From: Prevotella sp.
GTDB taxonomy: Bacteria; Bacteroidota; Bacteroidia; Bacteroidales; Bacteroidaceae
Reading direction: 5' to 3'
DNA: 64,000 nt
NCBI GenBank assembly: GCA_022486815.1
Contig: JAKVJW010000006.1
Coordinates: 59,550 to 123,549, forward strand
Translations under genes and position numbers: made by a program
Shown: positions 57,371 through 64,000 of the stretch, piece after piece
Numbering within the stretch: position 1 is the first letter of the stretch
Layout of the letters: each line of letters begins with the position of its first letter
The notes under the pieces: model-generated
What the model was told of the DNA's origin: nothing
The model's database searches: none
What the model saw: only the letters and a program-made list of their open reading frames with translations

Positions 57371-57405
57371 AAAAAGAGGATATGCTCAGCATATCCTCTT
57401 TTCTT
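57371..57405. terminator. bidirectional terminator facing nifJ
   Basis: There is a perfect 14-bp stem (AAAAGAGGATATGC, loop TCA, GCATATCCTCTTTT) with a T-run on each strand. It lies 16 bp after the nifJ stop and a few bases from the previous terminator. Confidence 0.85.
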
Positions 57406-57420
57406 AATAATGATGAGGAA

Positions 57421-60400
57421 TTACTTGTTTTCCTGTTCCAAACTGTCACTCCAGTCTTCCTTGCTCTTGCGCACATAACTTTGATAGCGAATCTTAGCCA
57501 TGCGTTCGCAGGCAGCGTAGAGTTCTTCAGCTTCAGCAGGATAAGCTTTCTTTACTGATAAGTAACGAACTTCTCCTAACAGGAAGTCACGGAATTTATC
57601 CCATTGAGGTTCTTTCGAATCGAGTTGGAATGGATTCTTACCTTCTTTAGCCAGCTCTGGATTGTAACGCCAAAGATGCCAGTAACCGCAATCAACGGCG
57701 AGAGCCTCTTCTGCCTGACTCTTACCCATACCACCTTTACGCTTCAGACCATGATTGATACATGGAGAATAAGCGATAATCAGTGATGGACCATGATAAG
57801 CTTCAGCTTCGCGGATAGCTTTCAATGTCTGGTTATTGTTAGCACCCATAGCAATCTGAGCTACATAGATATAACCATAAGTGGTTTCCATCAGACCCAG
57901 ATCCTTTTTGCGGACACGTTTACCCTGTGCAGCAAATTGTGCAATGGCGCCTAGAGGAGTAGCCTTTGAACTTTGTCCACCGGTATTGGAATAAACCTCT
58001 GTATCCATAACGAGTACGTTGACATCTTCACCAGTTGACAATACGTGGTCAAGACCTCCGTAATCGATATCGTATGATGCACCGTCACCACCGATGATCC
58101 ATTGGCTGCGCTTTACAAGATAGTGCTCGAGGGTCTTCAGTTCCGTACAAGTCGGGCATCCCTCTTGAGCACCCTTCTCGATCAACGGTTTCAATTCAGC
58201 AGCAGCAGCTTTAGAACCTTCAGCATCTTCCTTATTTTCAATCCACTTCTGAGCTGCGGCTTTGAAATCGGCAGGTGTACTGTCTTTAGCCATCAGTTGG
58301 TTAAGCAGAATCGTGATGCGTTCCTTCATCTTCTTGTTACCAAGAACCATGCCCAGACCGAACTCACTGAAATCCTCAAACAGAGAATTGTCAAAAGCAG
58401 GGCCCTGACCTTTGGCGTTCGTAGTATAAGGGGTAGCAGGAATAGATGCAGAATAGATAGAAGAACAACCCGTTGCGTTGGCAACCATTTCACGGTCACC
58501 GAAGAGTTGACTGACCAACTTCACATAAGGAGTTTCACCGCAACCTGCACAAGCACCTGAGAATTCGAACAGTGGGGTAGCAAACTGACTGTTTCTAGGA
58601 TTTGATTTGATATCAATAAGATCCTGTTTGCTGGATACGTTCTTAACCAGCCAATCCCAGTTCTGAGCTTCTTCAACCATCTTAGGATCGTCAGTTCTGA
58701 ATGGAACCATAGTCAAGGCCTTATTACCCTTCTTTCCCGGGCAAATATCCACACAGTTTCCACATCCGAGACAGTCCATTACGGAAACTTCCTGGCGGAA
58801 GTGCATTCCTTTGATTGCTTGTGGAGCTAGAATAGAAATAGTGTCACCTTTGCAACCCTTTACTTCTTCATCATCCATAACGAAAGGACGAATAGCTGCG
58901 TGGGGGCAAGCAAATGCACATTTGTTACACTGGATACAGTTCTCAGAATTCCATACCGGAACGAATGCTTCAACACCACGCTTTTCGTAAGCAGCAGTGC
59001 CGTTTTTCCAAGTACCGTCAGTAGTGTCATTCTTGACGAAGTCAGATACTTTCAGCAAGTCACCTGCCTGTGCGTTAATAGGACGGACAAGTTCTTTGAT
59101 AAATGCAGGAGCATTATCTACTTTCTCCTCTTCGTCCTTCAGACTAGCCCATGAAGGATTTACTGTAAGTTCCTTATATTCATTACCACGATCAACAGCC
59201 TGGAAGTTCTTGTCAACGACATCCTGACCCTTACGAGAATAGGACTTGACGATGAAAGATTTCATCTGATCTACAGCAAGATCCAAAGGAATAACCTTTG
59301 CGATTCGGAAGAATGCACTCTGCAGAATCGTGTTGGTACGATTACCTAAGCCGATTTCATGAGCGATCTTGGTTGCATTGATGTAGTAAACTTTGATATT
59401 GTTCTTTGCAAAATAACGCTTTACCTTATTAGGAATGAAGTTGATCAGTTCCTTATCTTCAAAGATCGTATTCAACAAGAAAGTTCCATTCTTGCGAAGT
59501 CCGCGAGTCACATCATACATATATAGGTAAGCCTGAACGTGGCATGCCACGAAATTAGGAGTATTGACCTGATATGTAGAATGGATCGGCTCGTCACCGA
59601 AACGAAGGTGAGAGCAGGTGAAGCCACCTGATTTCTTAGAGTCGTATGAGAAATAAGCCTGACAGTATTTATCCGTATTATTACCAATAATCTGAACAGA
59701 GTTCTTATTGGCACCAACAGTACCGTCAGCTCCTAAACCATAGAACTTGGCCTCATAAAGAGAATCTCCACCCATCGGGATTTCCGGTACTTCAGGTAGA
59801 GAAGTAAAAGTAACATCATCTACGATACCTACTGTGAAGTGATTCTTCGGTTCCGGCAATTCAAGATTATTGAATACAGAGATAATCTTGGCAGGAGTAG
59901 TATCTGCAGAGCTTAATCCATAACGACCACCGACGATCAGCGGTTTACGAGGATCTTCATACATAGCACTCTTTACATCCAGATATAGTGGTTCTCCTTC
60001 AGCACCAGGTTCCTTGGTACGGTCTAGTACAGCTATGCGCTTTACTGTAGAAGGAATGGCCTTTCTCAGGAAATCAACCGAGAATGGACGGAAGAGATGA
60101 ACGGAAATCATGCCTACCTTTTTACCTTGCTTATTCAAGTAGTCAATAGCCTCATGAGCAGCTTCCGTAGCAGAGCCCATTAAAATGATAATGTTCTCAG
60201 CATCCTTAGCACCATAATAGTTGAAAAGGTGGTATTCACGACCTGTTATTTTCGAGATCTCACCCAGATAATGTTCTACGACCTCCGGTACTTTGTCATA
60301 GTAGTTATTACTTGCTTCACGGTGTGCAAAGAATGTTTCAGGATTCTCTGCTGTACCACGTGTGACAGGACGTTCCGGTGTCAGTGCGCGGTCACGGAAG

Positions 60401-61011
60401 TTTTTGATGTCAGCCGGATCAACCAATTTTGCCACAGCGTCCTGGTCAATCTCTTCAATCTTATGGTATTCATGAGAAGTCCGGAAACCATCGAAGAAAT
60501 TGATGAAAGGTACACTGGTCTTCAAGGTTGCCAAATGAGGAACTGCTGTCAGATCCATTACTTCCTGTACAGAACCAGAGCAGAACATGGCGAAACCGGT
60601 CTGACGGCAAGCCATGACATCTGACTGATCACCAAATATACTCAGGGCATGAGTAGCAACTGAACGTGCTGCAACATCAAATACAGCCGGAAGTAATTCG
60701 CCTGCAATCTTGTACATATTAGGAATCATCAACAAAAGGCCTTGAGAAGCCGTAAATGTAGTGGTCAATGCACCTGCCTGTAAAGATCCGTGTACAGCAC
60801 CAGCAGCACCACCCTCAGATTCCATTTCCTGAACTGTAACAGTCTGACCAAACAGGTTCTTACGCCCCTTGGCAGCCCATTCATCTACATGCTCTGCCAT
60901 AGGAGATGACGGAGTGATAGGATAAATGGCAGCTACTTCTGTAAACATATAGCTTACATGGGCAGCAGCTGTGTTACCATCACATGTGATAAACTTTTTT
61001 TCTTTAGCCAT
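57421..61011 (-). CDS. nifJ: pyruvate:ferredoxin (flavodoxin) oxidoreductase
   Basis: The protein has 1196 residues in the single-chain form. Domain I (YPITPSSPMAEHVDEWAA) and the gamma and ferredoxin domains are in the standard order. The two [4Fe-4S] motifs are CIQCNKCAFACP and CLGCGNCVDICPG (about 690-760). The TPP-binding domain with GDGASYDIDYGG and additional Cys (FSGACAGCGETPY) lies at the C-terminal end. It oxidises pyruvate to acetyl-CoA and CO2 and reduces ferredoxin, the central step of anaerobic sugar catabolism. The EFR1 protein in this window could accept such electrons. Confidence 0.97.
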   Translation of the reverse strand: MAKEKKFITCDGNTAAAHVSYMFTEVAAIYPITPSSPMAEHVDEWAAKGRKNLFGQTVTVQEMESEGGAAGAVHGSLQAGALTTTFTASQGLLLMIPNMYKIAGELLPAVFDVAARSVATHALSIFGDQSDVMACRQTGFAMFCSGSVQEVMDLTAVPHLATLKTSVPFINFFDGFRTSHEYHKIEEIDQDAVAKLVDPADIKNFRDRALTPERPVTRGTAENPETFFAHREASNNYYDKVPEVVEHYLGEISKITGREYHLFNYYGAKDAENIIILMGSATEAAHEAIDYLNKQGKKVGMISVHLFRPFSVDFLRKAIPSTVKRIAVLDRTKEPGAEGEPLYLDVKSAMYEDPRKPLIVGGRYGLSSADTTPAKIISVFNNLELPEPKNHFTVGIVDDVTFTSLPEVPEIPMGGDSLYEAKFYGLGADGTVGANKNSVQIIGNNTDKYCQAYFSYDSKKSGGFTCSHLRFGDEPIHSTYQVNTPNFVACHVQAYLYMYDVTRGLRKNGTFLLNTIFEDKELINFIPNKVKRYFAKNNIKVYYINATKIAHEIGLGNRTNTILQSAFFRIAKVIPLDLAVDQMKSFIVKSYSRKGQDVVDKNFQAVDRGNEYKELTVNPSWASLKDEEEKVDNAPAFIKELVRPINAQAGDLLKVSDFVKNDTTDGTWKNGTAAYEKRGVEAFVPVWNSENCIQCNKCAFACPHAAIRPFVMDDEEVKGCKGDTISILAPQAIKGMHFRQEVSVMDCLGCGNCVDICPGKKGNKALTMVPFRTDDPKMVEEAQNWDWLVKNVSSKQDLIDIKSNPRNSQFATPLFEFSGACAGCGETPYVKLVSQLFGDREMVANATGCSSIYSASIPATPYTTNAKGQGPAFDNSLFEDFSEFGLGMVLGNKKMKERITILLNQLMAKDSTPADFKAAAQKWIENKEDAEGSKAAAAELKPLIEKGAQEGCPTCTELKTLEHYLVKRSQWIIGGDGASYDIDYGGLDHVLSTGEDVNVLVMDTEVYSNTGGQSSKATPLGAIAQFAAQGKRVRKKDLGLMETTYGYIYVAQIAMGANNNQTLKAIREAEAYHGPSLIIAYSPCINHGLKRKGGMGKSQAEEALAVDCGYWHLWRYNPELAKEGKNPFQLDSKEPQWDKFRDFLLGEVRYLSVKKAYPAEAEELYAACERMAKIRYQSYVRKSKEDWSDSLEQENK

Positions 61012-61222
61012 TTTTAATGATAAATTAATCTGTTTTATATTTACTTATTGATTTTTTGGATATTGATTACCGGTACTGATATATTCTCCTTTCTCTTTTC
61101 TTTCAAAAGACTTTTATTGTCTTTTATAGTGTACCAGAACTTCTTGGAGTTTGTTTTTACCTTGAAGTTGAAACCTATTTCCTTATTAATCGATTTGTTT
61201 CTTGTTTTTTCTGTTGTCCTCT

Positions 61223-62413
61223 CTAATATTGAAAACCTAATAGCCAGAGAGGAATTTGATTTCCTCTTCCAACTTCCGTATTATAACGTGAATAGATAAT
61301 ATCCGGATTTAATCTTAATTTTCCTGGTGCCTTGGCATCACAAACCTTGAATTTTAGTTTATTGTCAACTATAAAATAATGGCCTTTCGGACCGATATTA
61401 ACGATATGATTTTTCCACAATGCATTGATAAAGAACGTTTCCATAAGTTTTTGCATTTCTACTTTGATAGGGTAGATGGCAAACATTAAATTGGAATTCT
61501 GCATCATCACTTTCGCTGGTTTCTTGGGAAATTCCTGGCCTTGTGGATAAATGATATTGATAAGTCGTGCATCTGCTAGGTATTTGATATAGTTCATAAC
61601 CGTTGCACGGCTGGTTTGGATATCATGCGCAAGTTGACTGATATTCGGTGCCTTTGGTCCACCGACAGCCAGCAGATAAAAAAGTTTTTTTATTTTTGAG
61701 AGGTATTTTAATTCGATCTGTTTGATAAGCAGGATATCTACCTCTGTCATCATATTCATGGTCTTTAACAGATTCTCTGAGAAGTCCCGATGCTCCAGAA
61801 AGAAGGGATAGAAACCATGGTGAATATAGTCTTGAAAATATTTTATGGGGCTTACGTTAGGCAGTATATCCTTAATGATATGTTCGTGATTTTCTAAAAT
61901 TTCCTCAAGAGAATAGGGATGGAAATGGTTCCCTGTCTGCAAGTTGAGAAATTCCCTGAAAGAAAATCCCCATAGGTCATAGCTCTTGACTATTCCTTTA
62001 AGTTCAGGATAGTTTTCTTCAAGTCGCATGACACTGCTTCCTGTAAAGATGATTTTTAGATTTGGATAACGATCATAGCATTTCCGCAATTCCAGACTCC
62101 ATTCCGGATGTTTGAATACTTGATCGATAAGAAGTACTTTTCCTCCATCCCGAATAAAATCACCGGCAAAATCGACAATACTATGTCCCTGAAAATAGAA
62201 GTTGTTCATATTTACATACAAACATCTTGGGTCAGCAATGCCAAATTTTTCCAAGGCATATTGTAAAAGAAAGGTCGTTTTCCCCACACCTCTTGTACCT
62301 ACTATGCCAATCAGTCTATAGTTCCAGTCAATCTCATTCATTAAAGTACGGCGTACTGGTGCATGAGTATGTTCCAGAAGGTAGGTATGCGTGCGAAAGA
62401 AAGCATCTTCCAT
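61223..62413 (-). CDS. AAA ATPase with DUF4143 domain
   Basis: The protein has 396 residues. Walker A is GTRGVGKTTFLLQ (about 34-46), the Walker B-like KVLLIDQVFK lies near 93, and IIFTGSSVMRL is the sensor. The C-terminal DUF4143 part (about 210-396) includes a winged helix around ISQLAHDIQTSRATVMNYIKYL and a restriction-nuclease-like end (VDNKLKFKVCDAKAPGKLRL). The family is common in anaerobes and functionally obscure. It has its own promoter, divergent from the ATP-grasp gene. Confidence 0.9.
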   Translation of the reverse strand: MEDAFFRTHTYLLEHTHAPVRRTLMNEIDWNYRLIGIVGTRGVGKTTFLLQYALEKFGIADPRCLYVNMNNFYFQGHSIVDFAGDFIRDGGKVLLIDQVFKHPEWSLELRKCYDRYPNLKIIFTGSSVMRLEENYPELKGIVKSYDLWGFSFREFLNLQTGNHFHPYSLEEILENHEHIIKDILPNVSPIKYFQDYIHHGFYPFFLEHRDFSENLLKTMNMMTEVDILLIKQIELKYLSKIKKLFYLLAVGGPKAPNISQLAHDIQTSRATVMNYIKYLADARLINIIYPQGQEFPKKPAKVMMQNSNLMFAIYPIKVEMQKLMETFFINALWKNHIVNIGPKGHYFIVDNKLKFKVCDAKAPGKLRLNPDIIYSRYNTEVGRGNQIPLWLLGFQY

Positions 62414-62466
62414 AATCAGAATGCGTTTGTTAGATTTGTCTTTAAATCAATTTTGAGTTTCTCATG

Positions 62467-62496
62467 CAAAGATAATACATATTTTCTAATTTGCAA
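62467..62496 (-). promoter_or_regulatory. promoter for the AAA/DUF4143 gene (TTG, 19 bp, TATCTTTG)
   Basis: On the minus strand TTG at 62494-62496 and TATCTTTG at 62467-62474 are 19 bp apart, 53 bp before the start. Confidence 0.7.
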
Positions 62497-62560
62497 CCCC
62501 AAGATAGCAAAATATTATAATTTTAGTTTTTTTTAGATTTAGATCTTCATCGATTTTTCG

Positions 62561-62568
62561 TATCTTTG
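62561..62568 (+). promoter_or_regulatory. -7 element (TATCTTTG) for the ATP-grasp-like gene
   Basis: It is an exact TAnnTTTG eight bases before the ATG at 62577, so the leader would be almost absent. No TTG at -33. Confidence 0.5.
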
Positions 62569-62576
62569 CAGTTATA

Positions 62577-63701
62577 ATGTTAAAATTGCATATATTCAAT
62601 CCTGAACATGACCTTGCATTAGCATGTAATCAGTGGCAATACACACCGCCCAAAGTTGCTCGGCAATTGCGGAATGACCTCTGTTGGATACCTGCAATAT
62701 GGGCGGAAACGGGTGATTTCGTGTTTGTTGATGATATAAGTTATGCGCTGTCTTCTCTTTCCGTCTTAGAGGAACAATTAGGTGTTAAATTTCCTGCCGT
62801 CCGCTTTATTGCCAGACAGTCCTCCGAGTTTAAGGAACTGACCTCATTCAAGTCTGTTGCCAATCGCACGGGTAATAGGATCCGGCTTAATCATGTGATA
62901 TCTCCCTGGGGATGGGACAGGTCTGTAATCATGCAACTTTTTGGCTCTCGGATAGAAGAGGGTTATTTAGTCGCTGGCCCGAATGAAATGGAGAAAGATC
63001 AGTTTGTTTTCAGAGAACAGTGGGTTCGTGTTTTATCGTCCCGCCAATATTGGCGTACACTGCTTCAGGACCATGTAGATGAAGTAAAAGACCGAAAGGA
63101 ATTGATTGACAGTATCAAGGGTCATGGGGGGAAAGTCGTACTGAAAATTCCATGGAGCAGTTCGGGGCGAGGAGTACGTTTCGTGGATTTGTCGCAGTCC
63201 TCTTCTTTTCCCGGCATATCTTTTCCTTGTCTGGTAGAACCTTATCATAATAAAGTGCAGGATTTTGCGATGGAATTTGAGGTTAGTGCTGATGGTTCTG
63301 TTCATTATCTTGGGCTTAACCTTTTCCAAACGAAAGGTTCTGCTTATATCGGAAATGTATTGGCAGACGAGAGAGAGAAAGAACAGATTCTTTATGGAAT
63401 TATGCCTGATATAAATTTGAAATTCTGGCGCTTGAAAATAGAAAAGATCATAAAAGAACATGTCTGTGGTCGTTATGTTGGTCCTTTGGGTGTTGATTTT
63501 GTTCTGGCTAGAAATAATCTCAGCGAGGGGGTAGTGGAGGATAAAATTCAGGTATGTGAACTTAATCTTCGTCGTACTATGGGTCATGTAGCACTGGCCT
63601 TATCCCACTATGTGAAGGGTTCGATGGCGGTGGAATTTGATGGCCATCATTATCATCTTTCCATAAAAAATAAAAGGCCTGAAAATCAATTGTCAAAATA
63701 A
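62577..63701 (+). CDS. uncharacterised ATP-grasp-like protein
   Basis: The protein has 374 residues, cytoplasmic (no signal or membrane segment). The N-terminal block NPEHDLALACN (residues 8-18) is distinctive. The second half looks like an ATP-grasp fold: the nucleotide-binding Lys region KVVLKIPWSSSGRGVRFVD (about 188-206), a CLVEPY hinge, GPLGVDFVLA (about 303), and a metal-binding CELNLRRTMGH (about 325) comparable to E-x-N-x-R-x-T. ATP-dependent ligation is therefore likely, substrate unknown. It sits between the AAA ATPase gene and another GH43. Confidence 0.7.
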   Translation: MLKLHIFNPEHDLALACNQWQYTPPKVARQLRNDLCWIPAIWAETGDFVFVDDISYALSSLSVLEEQLGVKFPAVRFIARQSSEFKELTSFKSVANRTGNRIRLNHVISPWGWDRSVIMQLFGSRIEEGYLVAGPNEMEKDQFVFREQWVRVLSSRQYWRTLLQDHVDEVKDRKELIDSIKGHGGKVVLKIPWSSSGRGVRFVDLSQSSSFPGISFPCLVEPYHNKVQDFAMEFEVSADGSVHYLGLNLFQTKGSAYIGNVLADEREKEQILYGIMPDINLKFWRLKIEKIIKEHVCGRYVGPLGVDFVLARNNLSEGVVEDKIQVCELNLRRTMGHVALALSHYVKGSMAVEFDGHHYHLSIKNKRPENQLSK

Positions 63702-63734
63702 TAAATAGCAAAAATCTAAGATAACGACTAATCT

Positions 63735-64000
63735 ATGAAACAAATTCTTTTTTTTATGCGAATAGCAGTTCTTTCTGTATTTGTTTTAATTTTTTCTTTT
63801 GCAGGTAAAGCCCAGACTCCTCAGCCTTATGTCAGTCAGGTCTGGAGCCCTGATCAGGGGGATGGGACTTTCATAAATCCTGTAATCAATGCTGACTATA
63901 GTGACCCTGATGTGATTGCAGTAGGGGATGATTATTACATGACGGCAAGTTCCTTTAACTGTATCCCTGGATTGCCGATTTTACATTCTAAAGATCTTGT
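63735..64000 (+). CDS. GH43 glycoside hydrolase, 3' end outside window
   Basis: The first 88 codons only. A signal peptide (about 1-27, ending GKAQ) precedes the start of a GH43 propeller: FINPVINADYSDPDVIAVGDDYYMTASSF contains the general-base Asp (SDPDVI), and CIPGLPILHSKDL is the typical substrate-pocket continuation of beta-xylosidase or arabinofuranosidase members. A second xylan- or arabinan-related cluster may begin here. No clear promoter box is seen in the 33-bp gap after the ATP-grasp gene. Confidence 0.85.
   Translation, partial: MKQILFFMRIAVLSVFVLIFSFAGKAQTPQPYVSQVWSPDQGDGTFINPVINADYSDPDVIAVGDDYYMTASSFNCIPGLPILHSKDL

Overview
The window reads as chromosome from a Bacteroidales bacterium, most likely Prevotella/Segatella. 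Supporting signs are SusC/SusD pairs, a DUF5112/DUF5113 sensor, an EFR1-type ferredoxin, the Bacteroidetes order bamD - RNA polymerase omega - DUF4293, AT-rich spacers without Shine-Dalgarno sites, and many -7 elements of the Bacteroidetes form TAnnTTTG, several with a TTG/TTTG 19-20 bp upstream. The genus is an inference from gene content and style.

Layout. 1-4911: an N-terminally cut membrane sensor with a histidine-kinase-type ATPase domain, its response regulator, and a small polytopic membrane protein, all overlapping. 5023-12645: housekeeping and envelope genes (rpsA, proS, OmpA-like lipoprotein, mtgA, UvrD/PcrA helicase). 12646-13879: AT-rich spacer holding an inducible-looking promoter. 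13880-27665: a xylan/arabinoxylan utilisation locus with a secreted protein of unknown function, a GH43 with a ricin-type domain, a GH43-CBM6-GH8 fusion, SusC, SusD, a CE6-CE1 double esterase and a GH43 with a C-terminal beta-sandwich. 27743-31420: EFR1 ferredoxin, DUF1573 protein, aspS and a small winged-helix protein. 32032-34875: xylB-xylA. 35249-38764: manC, gmd and fcl for GDP-L-fucose. 38851-51646: mostly minus-strand genes (DedA, TPR protein, glnS, mltG, LytTR protein, riboflavin synthase, HD hydrolase, menA, putative porin, DUF4468 lipid-anchored/secreted protein), with a plus-strand phosphatase. 52007-52899: a membrane protein with a winged-helix regulator. 53334-61011: uvrB, bamD-rpoZ-DUF4293 and nifJ. 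61223-64000: an AAA/DUF4143 ATPase, an uncharacterised ATP-grasp-like protein and the start of another GH43.

How the genes fit together. The extracellular and periplasmic enzymes would strip acetyl and feruloyl esters and arabinose from xylan and trim xylooligosaccharides. SusC/SusD would import the products, and XylA/XylB would send xylose to xylulose-5-phosphate. A near-identical 26-bp inverted-repeat site lies 31-32 bp upstream of a TAnnTTTG box both before the xylan locus (13364-13429) and before xylBA (31801-31865). This suggests one regulator controls both. No hybrid two-component regulator and no GH10 endoxylanase is in the window, so the locus is completed elsewhere.

Other points for a second look: a promoter-plus-terminator unit with no ORF (42885-43013, candidate small RNA), a folded leader ending in a terminator just before riboflavin synthase (46220-46405), and a palindromic 23-bp repeat cluster (53143-53236). 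No rRNA, tRNA, CRISPR array or transposase was recognised.
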